Assembly: GCA_001803415.1 (NCBI GenBank)
Contig: MHDC01000025.1
Location: forward strand, 1-34,372
DNA: 34,372 bases
Direction: 5' to 3'
Source: Microgenomates group bacterium RBG_16_45_19
Lineage (GTDB): Bacteria > Patescibacteriota > Microgenomatia > UBA1400 > RBG-16-45-19
Position 1 is the first letter of the stretch. Every line of letters begins with the position of its first letter. The translations under genes were made by a program, and so were the position numbers. Shown here in pieces: positions 19,095 through 28,712 of the stretch. The notes under the pieces are model-generated. The model saw nothing but the letters and a program-made list of their open reading frames with translations, was not told the origin of the DNA and ran no database searches.

Positions 19095-19862
19095 TTAAGG
19101 AGAAAGGCGATCAATGAAAAGTCCAATTAAGAGGAGACTACCTAAAGCAAAACAATACCAGGCAAAATAGTGGAGACGACCGTGAAGCACTAGTTTTTCG
19201 AGCAGCCTTAAACTGAAAATGGCAGTGAAAAAAGCCGTGACTAAGCCTAAAGTTACCGGTAGCCAAGGCAGGGGTGGGAGCGAGGCACTGACATAAAGCT
19301 GATAAAGATTAGCGCCAATGATGGCCGGAATCGAGATAATAAAAGCGAAAGCCACAGCCGTTTTTCGTGTTAATCCGACTTTTAAACCGGCGTAAATGGT
19401 AGCCCCGGAACGAGAAATTGCCGGTATGATGGCAACGGCTTGAAAAAAGCCGATGAACCAGGCTTGACGGGGGTTGATTTGAGTCATTGATGTCTGCCCT
19501 GAAGGTAAGCGATCGGCCCATAAATTGAGCCAACCGGTAAACAAAAAGCCTAAACCGAGGAGGAGCAGCGAAGACATTAAGAAAGTAAACAGCGGCCCGA
19601 GGAGGAGGCCAGCCAGGACGGCCGGGACAGTCGCCAGAGCGACCAACCACAGGGTCTTAAACTTCAAAACCAAGAGCTGAGCCCGAAAGTAATAGACTAC
19701 CGCTAAGAGAGTAGCGCCATGGAGGAGAACATCATAAAGAACCGGTGGTTCGCTAAAATTTAATAAAGACTGAAATAAGGCCAGGTGGCCGGAACTAGAT
19801 ACGGGTAAAAACTCAGTCAGACCTTGGATCAGGCCGAGAAGGACCGCACTGAAACTGGTCAT
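19095..19862 (-). CDS. uppP: Undecaprenyl-diphosphatase
   Basis: LGLIQGLTEFLPVSSSGHLAL and IPAISRSGATIYAGL. Confidence 0.95.
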   Translation of the reverse strand: MTSFSAVLLGLIQGLTEFLPVSSSGHLALFQSLLNFSEPPVLYDVLLHGATLLAVVYYFRAQLLVLKFKTLWLVALATVPAVLAGLLLGPLFTFLMSSLLLLGLGFLFTGWLNLWADRLPSGQTSMTQINPRQAWFIGFFQAVAIIPAISRSGATIYAGLKVGLTRKTAVAFAFIISIPAIIGANLYQLYVSASLPPLPWLPVTLGLVTAFFTAIFSLRLLEKLVLHGRLHYFAWYCFALGSLLLIGLFIDRLSP

Positions 19863-20572
19863 GCTGATTTTTTCTTAGGCAGTGGTTTGAGACTAACCTG
19901 GTGGTACCAGCGGTTCAACACCTGAGCCACCAAGTCTTTGGCACCTAAGCCGAAGGCCAAACCTAAGGCAAGCACGATCAGCGCCACAAAACCACTAAAG
20001 AGAATGAGAATATATTCTTTAGCAATGCCTAATTCACCGACAGCAATGATGAGAGCGAAAATGACGATGGTATAGCTCGCGACTTTGCCGGCCAAACGGG
20101 CACTGGATAGGTCAATCGGAGCCAAAACGTTTTTAACCAACTGTTCGATAAAGCCAGCCGCAAAAAAGCCAATGAGAAAAATGATTAAGGCGGAGAGGAG
20201 GTTGGGGAGATAATTCAAGAGGTTTTTTAAGAGTTCGGCGATGTCATCTAAACCAAAAATATCTAAAGCACTGATCAAAAAGAGATAGAGGATAAGCCAG
20301 CGAGAGACTTCACCGGCCAAGGCTTCCAGTTTGGGTTCCAAATGAGAGGCCTGATAAAATTTTCCGAGCGAAGTCGTGCCCAGAACTTCCCCGAGACGCA
20401 GCGACTTAATCCCCCGGACGATTAAGATTTTAGCCCATTTAGCCAAGATTATCCCCAATCCCAAAACAATAAAACCTAAAATTAATTGGGGTAAAAATTG
20501 AATTAGAGCATCGAGTAAATTAACCAAGCCAGTGGCCAAAGCGGTAGATAACGAAGGGGCGGTTGTTTCCAT
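19859..20572 (-). CDS. Conserved TM-helix repeat membrane protein (MscS/CmpX-like)
   Basis: Repeated amphipathic TM segments (LPQLILGFIVLGLGIILAKWAK, LPNLLSALIIFLIGFFAAGFIEQLV) and ALGLAFGLGAKDLV. Confidence 0.75.
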   Translation of the reverse strand: METTAPSLSTALATGLVNLLDALIQFLPQLILGFIVLGLGIILAKWAKILIVRGIKSLRLGEVLGTTSLGKFYQASHLEPKLEALAGEVSRWLILYLFLISALDIFGLDDIAELLKNLLNYLPNLLSALIIFLIGFFAAGFIEQLVKNVLAPIDLSSARLAGKVASYTIVIFALIIAVGELGIAKEYILILFSGFVALIVLALGLAFGLGAKDLVAQVLNRWYHQVSLKPLPKKKSA

Positions 20573-20643
20573 TGATTCCTCCTCATAAACATATTACTAA
20601 GCCAGACAGCTAAATGCAAGAAAAGACTGGATTAGGTCGGGTA

Positions 20644-20649
20644 TATAAT
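20644..20649 (+). promoter_or_regulatory. -10 box (TATAAT) of rnpB
   Basis: TATAAT 4 nt upstream of the RNA's P1 helix. Confidence 0.6.
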
Positions 20650-20653
20650 AGGG

Positions 20654-20955
20654 GCGAGTTTGGAGACAGGATGATTGCTCCGGTGTTACACCGGAGAGGA
20701 AAGTCCAGACAGCTGAAAGCAGGGTGGTCCGGTGTCACACCGGACGCGGGTAACCCCGGGGTGAAACCCGGGATCAACCGCCAGTTAGAGCAACAGAGAC
20801 GAGCCCCGGTGTCACACCGGGGGTGAAACGGGCAATCCTCCCCGCTGCAACCCAAATTCAGACCGTTATCAGGATGCTTTCCCGAGGCCTGAGGTTGGGG
20901 CGTGAGATAGATAATCATCTAGAACAGAATCTGGCTTACTCGTCTCCAAACTCGC
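20654..20955 (+). ncRNA. rnpB: RNase P RNA
   Basis: Perfect 14-bp P1 (GCGAGTTTGGAGAC/GTCTCCAAACTCGC); GAGGAAAGTCC, GCAGGGTG, GCAACAGAGAC, GGTGAAACGG and ACAGAATCTGGCTTAC signatures. Confidence 0.95.
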
Positions 20956-20956
20956 T

Positions 20957-21967
20957 TTAAAAAGTTTTAGGCAGGCGGAGCAGACGCATTTCCTTAACAA
21001 TAACTTTAACGGTAATAAAGAAGGGAACGGCAATTAAGGCACCGATAAAGCCGAATAGCCTTAAGCCGATGATCATAATGAGAATGGTGATTAAGGGATG
21101 AATGCCGGCGGCTTTTTTCATAACTCTGGGGACAATGACGGTGTTTTCCAGTTGTTGGATGACAATATAAGCACCGCCGACCAGAATTAGATAAAGAAAT
21201 GAACCTTGGGTATAGGCCAGAATTAAAGCCGGAACGGCCGCCAAAGTGGGACCGATATTGGGAATGATTTCTAAAAAACCGGCCAAGATAGCCAACGGTA
21301 AGGCGTAAGGTAAACCCAGGATGGTTAGCGCCAAGTAGGTGAGAGAGCCAATAATGAGCATTAAGGTTAACTCCCCGCGGACCCAACCGCCAATCTGATG
21401 CTCTAAGTTGTTGACGAAGGCTTCAATGGCCGCTTCGTCGTGAGATCGACCGAAAAGAAGGATTAAATGCCGATGCAGGTGAGGTCGTTCCATTAAAAGG
21501 TAGAAAGTAACGACGCTGAAGGTAAGGGTAATGACAATGACCGAGAACGCAGAGGAAACGGCCTCAACTAATTTAGGCAAACCCTTAAGCTGATTAATGA
21601 TCACCTCAAGATCTTGGAGGTTGTATTCTAAGTTGAGGAAGGACGTCCTGAGCCCGTCCGGGACGGCCAGATGGTTGACTAAAATGGATAATTCCCGAAC
21701 AAAGGGAGGTAAGAGGGCGGCGAATAAAAAGATCAGACTAATAATGATCACCCCAAAAATGAGGCTAATTGCCAGGGAGCGGTTCAGGCCACGTTGTTCC
21801 AATTTGACGACAAAAGGATTGACGGCCGTGGCGATGAGCAGCGAAATAAACAGTGCCAGAATGACATCTTGGAGGCGATAGAATAAATAAAGACCAGTGA
21901 TAATGGCGATAAACCAAAGCATGGTTTTCACCGAAATCACCACCGTCGTTTGACTAACTTTGGACAT
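20957..21967 (-). CDS. AI-2E family transporter (PerM/UPF0118)
   Basis: Multiple TMs; GFLEIIPNIGPTLAAVPALILA, HPLITILIMIIGLRLFGFIGALIAVP. Confidence 0.92.
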   Translation of the reverse strand: MSKVSQTTVVISVKTMLWFIAIITGLYLFYRLQDVILALFISLLIATAVNPFVVKLEQRGLNRSLAISLIFGVIIISLIFLFAALLPPFVRELSILVNHLAVPDGLRTSFLNLEYNLQDLEVIINQLKGLPKLVEAVSSAFSVIVITLTFSVVTFYLLMERPHLHRHLILLFGRSHDEAAIEAFVNNLEHQIGGWVRGELTLMLIIGSLTYLALTILGLPYALPLAILAGFLEIIPNIGPTLAAVPALILAYTQGSFLYLILVGGAYIVIQQLENTVIVPRVMKKAAGIHPLITILIMIIGLRLFGFIGALIAVPFFITVKVIVKEMRLLRLPKTF

Positions 21968-21970
21968 AAG

Positions 21971-22936
21971 TTAACTGTACCAAGTTATGACCCGATCAAC
22001 AACTGACCGTTGCCACTCAGATTGGGACACATCAAACCACAAGACAGGCTCCAGGGTTTTAAACCAAGTCAGTTGACGACGAGCGTATTGCCGTTCACGC
22101 AGCTGCCAGGCGGCCACGGCTTGTTGCCGGGTGAGGCGGTGATCAAGGTAGGCCAACCATTCCCGATAACCGGTGGCGGTGGCGGCCGGTAACTTAAGAA
22201 AATCCGGGTAACGCTGAACTAAAACTTTAACTTCATCAGTAAATTGAAAGGTAGCCCTGGCCTGCACCCGGCGATTAATGCACCGATCGAGCCAAGTGGT
22301 GGGAGCGGTTAGACCAAGCCATAAGACTTGAGACTTTATAGGAGAGGGAAGGTTTAGTTGATAAGCTTGGGGATCGACCGTTGAGACTTCAATCGCCCGG
22401 ATCAGTCGGCGGGGATTAAGTCGGTCAGCCTGATTCATGGCTACCCATTTGGCGGGATTAAGTTGCTTTAACCGACGTTGTAAAGGGATCAGGGAGAGGC
22501 TGGCCAACTGGGACCGGAGTACAAGGTTGGGGGGAACCGGACCGGTGGCCGGCGGGTGAAAGAGGCTGGTAAGGTATAAACCGGTACCGGCAGTAAGAAG
22601 AGGAACTTGTCCCAAACGCCATAAATGGTTGAAAACCGGTTGGATCAAGCTGACGTAGTTCATGACGGAAAATGAGGTAGCTGGGTTGATCAAATCGTAA
22701 CCCCAATGGGAGACAGCTTGGAATTGGTAGACGGGATAGCGATGAGCTTTTAGCCGTACCAGTTTAGTTTTGGCCTGAGGAGGGATATCTTTACCGGTGC
22801 CAATATCCATGCCGGTGTAAACTTGGCGTGAGTCACAGGCGACCAGAGCCCCAGGGACCAGTTTAGCTAAATGAAGCGCCAGTTGGGTCTTACCGACACC
22901 GGTAGGACCACAGATAACGATGAGGCGGCGAGACAT
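21971..22936 (-). CDS. miaA: tRNA dimethylallyltransferase
   Basis: VICGPTGVGKTQLALHLA, ACDSRQVYTGMDIGTGK, LTAGTGLYL, RRLIRAIEV, RQYARRQLTWF. Confidence 0.94.
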   Translation of the reverse strand: MSRRLIVICGPTGVGKTQLALHLAKLVPGALVACDSRQVYTGMDIGTGKDIPPQAKTKLVRLKAHRYPVYQFQAVSHWGYDLINPATSFSVMNYVSLIQPVFNHLWRLGQVPLLTAGTGLYLTSLFHPPATGPVPPNLVLRSQLASLSLIPLQRRLKQLNPAKWVAMNQADRLNPRRLIRAIEVSTVDPQAYQLNLPSPIKSQVLWLGLTAPTTWLDRCINRRVQARATFQFTDEVKVLVQRYPDFLKLPAATATGYREWLAYLDHRLTRQQAVAAWQLRERQYARRQLTWFKTLEPVLWFDVSQSEWQRSVVDRVITWYS

Positions 22937-22940
22937 AAGT

Positions 22941-24095
22941 TTAACTGACGATTTTAGGGCGGCGATAGAGATTACTTTTATTAATCAAATCGTCAAGGAT
23001 ACGCCAGCGGCGCTTTTTTTCCTGAGGTGAGACATCATCTGGGTAAAGACGCCAAGCGGCAGTGCCGGGTCGAGGGGAATATTGAGCCACAAAGGCAACC
23101 TGCCATTGGGCTTGCTTGGCTAGGTCGACCGTAGCGGCAAAGTCAGCCAAAGTTTCCGAAGGGAAACCGACAATTAGGTCGGTACCGATGACCACATCTT
23201 TGACTTGGACTCGGAGTTTTCTAATTAAGCGTAAATAGACAGCTCGGGTGTAACCGCGATTCATCAACTTCAAGATCCGATCACTGCCGGATTGAACTGG
23301 AAGATGGATATAACGATCGATTTTGGGATTAGCGGCAATTTCGGCAATTAACTCATCATGAAAATCCCAAGGATTAGAAGTCATAAAGCGAATGGTTTGA
23401 ATACCGTCGATTCGAGAAATCAACCGGAGTAATTTGACGAAGGGCGGCAAACCCTGAAGTTTGAGATACTGACTTTGATTGGGAGGTAAATCACCTCGGG
23501 TAAATTGACGGTCAGGATTCATAAGCAATTTCCTAAAACCAATGCCGACTTTTTCCAGACCCCAAGAGTTTACATTCATCCCTAAAAGGGTAATTTCGGT
23601 GTAACCAGTCCCCGCGAGGTTTTTGACTTCGGCCAGAATATCAGCCATAGGTCGTGATTTTTCCCGTCCCCTAGAATAAGGCACAATACAAAAGGTACAA
23701 AAGGAATTGCAGCCAACCGAAATCGGTATCCAGGCATGACGTGGGTCTTTCCGGACGGCCGCTTGATTGAAACCAACTTCATTAATGGGCAAGACTTCGT
23801 CGACCATGGGCAGCATCTTGAAGAGCCGGTCTTGACCGTGATGAGTCATGCAACCGGTAAGAATAACTTTAGGTCGTTTTAGCTCATGGCCGGCAAAGTA
23901 TTTGACCACATTGTTTAAAAAGCCCCGAGCCCGTTGTTCAGCTCGTTCCCGGACGGCACAAGTATTGACGACAAGCTCGTCGGTTTGCTGCCAAGTTTTA
24001 GCTTCGGTATAGCCTCGGGCCTGAAAATCACCCGCAATCCGTTCGGAATCGGAAGAGTTGCTTTGACAACCAAAGGTTTTGATAAAGTAGTGCAT
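22941..24095 (-). CDS. miaB: tRNA-2-methylthio-N6-dimethylallyladenosine synthase (radical SAM, MiaB)
   Basis: KTFGCQSNSSDSERI, VNTCAVRERAEQRA, SVGCNSFCTFCIVPYSRGREKSR, LPVQSGSDRILKLMNRGYT, TDLIVGFPSET. Confidence 0.93.
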   Translation of the reverse strand: MHYFIKTFGCQSNSSDSERIAGDFQARGYTEAKTWQQTDELVVNTCAVRERAEQRARGFLNNVVKYFAGHELKRPKVILTGCMTHHGQDRLFKMLPMVDEVLPINEVGFNQAAVRKDPRHAWIPISVGCNSFCTFCIVPYSRGREKSRPMADILAEVKNLAGTGYTEITLLGMNVNSWGLEKVGIGFRKLLMNPDRQFTRGDLPPNQSQYLKLQGLPPFVKLLRLISRIDGIQTIRFMTSNPWDFHDELIAEIAANPKIDRYIHLPVQSGSDRILKLMNRGYTRAVYLRLIRKLRVQVKDVVIGTDLIVGFPSETLADFAATVDLAKQAQWQVAFVAQYSPRPGTAAWRLYPDDVSPQEKKRRWRILDDLINKSNLYRRPKIVS

Positions 24096-24111
24096 CAGGC
24101 TGAATTTTAGC

Positions 24112-24891
24112 TTAACTGGAGGCGGAAGAGTAGCGGCTAAGAGAAAAGTACCAGAGTTTTAAACTTAAGCTGAAAATCAAGCCGGCGCTAAGCAGCACCA
24201 AGAAGGCAGTTCGTGGAGTCAACCACCCTAATAAAGCTTGAGCCGGTAAAGTAAAGGCCAGAGCAATGGGGATAGCAAAGGTTAAAAGGGAACGAATCAA
24301 TTGACCGTAGATATCCACCGGAAAGCGGGCCATACCGGAAAGGTCGCGATAAATCATGATGGTGTGGTCGACTTCGGTGGTGAGGACACCGAGGGCAGCG
24401 ATCAAAATATGCAGCGCAGTAATAATGACGCAGGCGGCGAGGCTAAAGAGGCCGAAAAGTACCAGGTCAGCGGCTTGAAGGGCTAGTGGTAAACGCCAGA
24501 GAGCCAGGATAACGATGATTAAGAGCGGGATATCTAAAATATCGGTTTGACGGGTTAAGACTTGAAATAAAGGATTAAGCGGTTTGACCAAGCGAAAATC
24601 GAATTCACCGGTAACAATTTGGTCCCGAAACCAATAAATACCCCGAAAGAAAATTTGGCCAAACAGGTCAAACAAATTGAAAACTAAAAAGATGACAATT
24701 AATTGCTGGAGTGAATAGCCGGAGACGGCTTGGACTTGACTGCCAATTAGAAATATAAAACCGATAAATAGGACAAAACGAAGCAACTTACCCAAAGTGA
24801 AAAAGACGACGGCCAACCGATTTTCCATAGCGGTTTGTAAGGATAATTTGGCAGTGGTCAGCCAATAGTGGTAATAAACGGTGAGGCGCAT
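24112..24891 (-). CDS. ABC-2 type permease (COG3694-like)
   Basis: Six-TM-like protein; FRGIYWFRDQIVTGEFDFRLVKPLNPLFQVL. Confidence 0.8.
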   Translation of the reverse strand: MRLTVYYHYWLTTAKLSLQTAMENRLAVVFFTLGKLLRFVLFIGFIFLIGSQVQAVSGYSLQQLIVIFLVFNLFDLFGQIFFRGIYWFRDQIVTGEFDFRLVKPLNPLFQVLTRQTDILDIPLLIIVILALWRLPLALQAADLVLFGLFSLAACVIITALHILIAALGVLTTEVDHTIMIYRDLSGMARFPVDIYGQLIRSLLTFAIPIALAFTLPAQALLGWLTPRTAFLVLLSAGLIFSLSLKLWYFSLSRYSSASS

Positions 24892-24893
24892 AA

Positions 24894-25694
24894 TTAATGG
24901 CCAAAGGCCCCATAGACTCGTAAACCTCGCCTAAAGGCAAAGTGAGCCAAGAACATCAAGGCAAACAACCAGCCGAACATGATAATCAGACCGGCGACGG
25001 TGGCTGTTAACGACAAACGGCCTAAATAGATCTGCAGTGGGACCGACAGCATGTAGGCAAAGGGTAGTTTTAAGGCGAATTGGTAAAGCGGAGCCGGTAA
25101 CATATCCAGCGGAAACATGCCGCCGGCAAAAAAATCCATTAAGACAAAAATTAAAAAACGCTGAGGCCAACCCGAACCTTCTGGTATCCAAAAAACGGTC
25201 GCGGAAACGATTAGGCTGAAAAAGAAATAGAGTAAGGTAGCCAAAATCAAGGCACCACCGAAAGCGAAAGCATAGAAGGCGCTGGGGGGTAAGACCAGAG
25301 GCGGTTTAAGGAAGAAAAACAACAAGCCGAATTCGACCACGGCAAAGCCTAGATTGAGCAGCTTATCGGCCATGTCCCGGGAAAACCAATAACCGAAATA
25401 ACTGATAGGCTTTATTAAATAATGATTAAGATTACCTTGGCCGATATCGGCCTGAACCTCCAGTGAACGGCTGGAAAAAACCACCGCCCGAATCAACGAG
25501 GCCAGGAGAATATAGGTCAAGAGTTCGGAGGCAGAGTAACCGGCCGGACTGGGATTGTGACGCAGAATTGCTGCCCAAAGTAAATAGATGGTTAAGAATT
25601 GAACGACGTTACGCACCCGCCACATCAGAAAATTGAGGCGGTAGACAAAGCCAGAGGACCAACCAATAGAAAACACCTGGGCGTATTTACTCAT
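24894..25694 (-). CDS. ABC-2 type permease (COG4587-like); start moved to MSKYAQVFSIGW
   Basis: RNVVQFLTIYLLWAAIL, LEVQADIGQGNLNHYLIKPISYFGYWFSRDMADK; 8-nt overlap with the ATPase gene. Confidence 0.8.
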   Translation of the reverse strand: MSKYAQVFSIGWSSGFVYRLNFLMWRVRNVVQFLTIYLLWAAILRHNPSPAGYSASELLTYILLASLIRAVVFSSRSLEVQADIGQGNLNHYLIKPISYFGYWFSRDMADKLLNLGFAVVEFGLLFFFLKPPLVLPPSAFYAFAFGGALILATLLYFFFSLIVSATVFWIPEGSGWPQRFLIFVLMDFFAGGMFPLDMLPAPLYQFALKLPFAYMLSVPLQIYLGRLSLTATVAGLIIMFGWLFALMFLAHFAFRRGLRVYGAFGH

Positions 25695-26685
25695 TCTTAG
25701 AGAAAACCTCACGGATGATGGCTTCGATGGGTGGTTCTTCAATATTAATGTCATCGATGGGGAAAGACTGCATCAATTTAATAGCCCGATCTTTGGCTTC
25801 CGAACGGGGGACTAAGATTTTCGCTTGGGGATATTGCCAGTCTTTAACCACCCCGATCGGTTTTAAGTCGGTTTTGAGGACGGGTTTAGCAAAAGTGACG
25901 GTGAGGATCTTATTTCGGGCGTATTGATTAATTACTTCTTGAAGTAGGCCATCAAACATGACTTTGCCATTATCGATAATAATGATGCGTTGACAAAGTT
26001 CTTTAACGTCATCCATGTAGTGGCTGGTGAGAATAATGGTTGATTTATATTCACGATTGTAGGCTTTGATGAAATCACGCATGACTTTCTGCATGATGAC
26101 ATCAAGACCAATGGTGGGTTCGTCCAAAAAGAGGACTTTGGGATTGTGGAGGAGGGCGGCGATAAGCTCGCACTTCATCCGCTGACCCAAAGACAATTTG
26201 CGGACTTGGATCTTTAAAATGTCTTTGACGTCTAAGAGTTCAACCAATTGGTTTAAGGTTTGACGGTACTGTTTGTCGGGAATTTCGTAAATTTCTTTAT
26301 TTAAATTAAAAGTTTCCAAGGCCGGTAAATCCCACCAGAGTTGATTCTTTTGACCCATAACCAGGGCAAACTGTTTTTGGAATTCGGGTTGACGCCGCCA
26401 AGGATTAAAACCTAAGACTTCAACCGCACCGCCGGTGGGGTAAAGGAGACCGGAAAGACACTTGAGAGTGGTGGTTTTACCGGCGCCATTAGGACCAATG
26501 AAACCGACCAATTCGCCTTGATCGATAATGAAGGAGATATCATCAACCGCTTTAACTTGTTTGTATTGGCGATGGAAAAGCGATTGAAACGAACCCTTTA
26601 AACCCGGCTCTTTCTCGTGGACTTGATAATACTTGATGAGATGATCAACGTTGATGATCGGCATACTGGCATATTTTACCGCCAA
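25687..26685 (-). CDS. ABC transporter ATP-binding protein (COG4586-like)
   Basis: Walker A GPNGAGKTTTLKCLSG, signature LSLGQRMKCELIAALLHNPKVLFLDEPTIGLD. Confidence 0.95.
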   Translation of the reverse strand: MAVKYASMPIINVDHLIKYYQVHEKEPGLKGSFQSLFHRQYKQVKAVDDISFIIDQGELVGFIGPNGAGKTTTLKCLSGLLYPTGGAVEVLGFNPWRRQPEFQKQFALVMGQKNQLWWDLPALETFNLNKEIYEIPDKQYRQTLNQLVELLDVKDILKIQVRKLSLGQRMKCELIAALLHNPKVLFLDEPTIGLDVIMQKVMRDFIKAYNREYKSTIILTSHYMDDVKELCQRIIIIDNGKVMFDGLLQEVINQYARNKILTVTFAKPVLKTDLKPIGVVKDWQYPQAKILVPRSEAKDRAIKLMQSFPIDDINIEEPPIEAIIREVFSKNE

Positions 26686-26700
26686 ACTCTGAGGATAACA

Positions 26701-27489
26701 TTAGGAGCTGACGCTTTCGTAAGCGCGTAAACCTATAGACCAGAAGCGGCGGGTCAGCCAAAAACTTAGGGCGGCAATAAAGGGTGAAAGCCAAATCAGC
26801 CAGTTGAACCGCCCGAGGAGGGCTTGAGCCGGAATGGTGGCGATAAAAATAACCGGGAAGATAGTTAACAAACCTTTTAACAGGGTGCCGAAGATATCGA
26901 TAGGGTAGCGGGAAACCGAGATAAGAGTATTGAATAGATAAAATAGTTCACCCGACAAAGCCCAAAAGGAAACAGTCGCGGCCATAAACATCAAACTGAA
27001 ATAAACCACCAAGGCACTAATAAAGGTCAGGCTAAAGAGCAGGCTTTGAGCGAAAGTGGGATGCAAATTTAGATGGTTGATCACCCAAAAGAAAAAGGCG
27101 AGGCCAAAACCGACGCGAAAGAGGTTGGTAATATGAACGTAGCGGGTAGAGGCCAACCACATCGAGTCTTTGGGTTGAAGTAACAAATGATCAAAAGTCC
27201 CCTGGTGGATAAGCCGATGTAGGCCTTCAATACCGCTACCAAAGAAAAAGATAACTAGGCCGATGATTAAAAGGGAGAGGGCGGCAATTAAATAGGCTTC
27301 GGTTTGAGAGTACTGGCCCAAAGTCGAAGTATGCGAGAAAAAGGCACCGATCATAATCACCGATACAGCCAATTCGACCAGGGCTCGAACCAGACGTAAG
27401 ATAAAATTGGCTCGATATATAGCGGCCTGTTCGTAGGACATGAGGATGACTGCTTTCAAGTAATGCCAATATGAGGTAATTTTGGTCAT
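26701..27489 (-). CDS. ABC-2 type permease (COG3694-like)
   Basis: GIEGLHRLIHQGTFDHLLLQPKDSMWLAS, SRYPIDIFGTLLKGLLT; similar to the 24112-24891 product (ARFPVDIYGQLIRSLLT). Confidence 0.8.
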   Translation of the reverse strand: MTKITSYWHYLKAVILMSYEQAAIYRANFILRLVRALVELAVSVIMIGAFFSHTSTLGQYSQTEAYLIAALSLLIIGLVIFFFGSGIEGLHRLIHQGTFDHLLLQPKDSMWLASTRYVHITNLFRVGFGLAFFFWVINHLNLHPTFAQSLLFSLTFISALVVYFSLMFMAATVSFWALSGELFYLFNTLISVSRYPIDIFGTLLKGLLTIFPVIFIATIPAQALLGRFNWLIWLSPFIAALSFWLTRRFWSIGLRAYESVSS

Positions 27490-28286
27490 ATACCAACGGC
27501 GGTATATTTTTTAAGGGCTTGGCTGTAAATCAGTTTGACACCGACGAACATGACGATTAGCCAAAAGACGGTGACGAAGAGATAAGGCAAGATCAGGCGC
27601 GGATCGATGGTGCCGGTCAGAAGATCAACCGGGAAACCGACTAAGGCGTAAAAAGGCAGCAGCAAACTGAGGTTGGCTAACCAAGCGGGCATGAGACGCA
27701 AGGGGATAAGCAAACCGGAGAGAATATCAGTGATGAGGATTAAGAGCATAAAGGTACCGTAGGCGTCCTCAAGCCAGAAAGTGCTGATCCCGACAATCAT
27801 CTGCAGACAGAAGTTGAGGCAGTAACCCAGGATTAGAGCGCTGAAAAATAATCCCAGCCGGGTAGGAGTCAGGATCAGCTGAAAGGCGGAACTAAACAGA
27901 CTTAAAAAAATCAAGACGAAAGGGAGGAGTGAAATCAAGCGAACCAGTCTTAAAGCTTGATCTTTGGCCAAGAGATCATGGACGACCGAAAAGGGTCTAA
28001 TCAGAAAGAAACTGAGGCGACCGTCTTTGATTAGGTTGATTAAATCCTCGGCTAACCAAGTTTGGGTTAAGCGAACGACAATGATCGACATAAGATAGTA
28101 AGTGACAATTTCGGTTGAAGATAAAGTCAGTGGCTGGCTCTGATTCACCACTAACCAAATAATCATTAAGATCAAGGGGGTGACAAAGCCATTCACAATC
28201 CAAAGAACCGCCCCCAAACGATATTGAGCGTGAACTTGCCAATAAGCACCCATCAAGAGACTGATCAACCTTAGGTGTCGCTCCAT
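27486..28286 (-). CDS. ABC-2 type permease (COG4587-like)
   Basis: TWLAEDLINLIKDGRLSFFLIRPFSVVHDLLAKD; 4-nt overlap with the next permease. Confidence 0.8.
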   Translation of the reverse strand: MERHLRLISLLMGAYWQVHAQYRLGAVLWIVNGFVTPLILMIIWLVVNQSQPLTLSSTEIVTYYLMSIIVVRLTQTWLAEDLINLIKDGRLSFFLIRPFSVVHDLLAKDQALRLVRLISLLPFVLIFLSLFSSAFQLILTPTRLGLFFSALILGYCLNFCLQMIVGISTFWLEDAYGTFMLLILITDILSGLLIPLRLMPAWLANLSLLLPFYALVGFPVDLLTGTIDPRLILPYLFVTVFWLIVMFVGVKLIYSQALKKYTAVGI

Positions 28287-28303
28287 ATTAAGCGGGGTGA
28301 GGA

Positions 28304-28579
28304 TTACCAGACAAGCTTTTTGAATGGTTTGCCGACGCGGAAATTAACTACCCGGTGAGATTTGATGGTTTGGCGCTTGTCTTCCTTGCCAAAGGGGACG
28401 ACCTGTTTATCGGCCACTTTGGACATATAAAAAGTCCCGAAGCCGGAAAGGACGACCTTTTCACCTTTCTTCAAGGCTTTACGGATTTCATCTAAAAATA
28501 CCTCAACCGATTCAGCCGAAGCTTTTTTAGTCAAATGACCTTTCTTGGCCACGATGTTGATCAGTTGGGATTTAGTCAT
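28304..28579 (-). CDS. HU/IHF-family DNA-binding protein; start moved to MTKSQLIN
   Basis: MTKSQLINIVAKKGHLTKKASAESVEVFLDEIRKALKKGEKVVLSGFGTFYMSK. Confidence 0.92.
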   Translation of the reverse strand: MTKSQLINIVAKKGHLTKKASAESVEVFLDEIRKALKKGEKVVLSGFGTFYMSKVADKQVVPFGKEDKRQTIKSHRVVNFRVGKPFKKLVW

Positions 28580-28712
28580 AGGGCAGCTCCTTAGAACAAA
28601 TAAATAATTTTTTACCTGGTATATCCACTTTAAGCAGAGGAAACGGCCACGGTCAAGTACCAATTTTAACCATATGCCAAGGTTTATCTGGGTTGGACAA
28701 CAGAATGGGCGG

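Noticed and set aside
20610-20918. 102-aa minus-strand ORF (and 70-aa plus ORF 20614-20826)
   Set aside because: Both lie within RNase P RNA; the open frames are by-products of the structured GC-rich RNA.
21006-21386. 126-aa alternative minus-frame ORF
   Set aside because: Out-of-frame overlap with the AI-2E-type permease gene.
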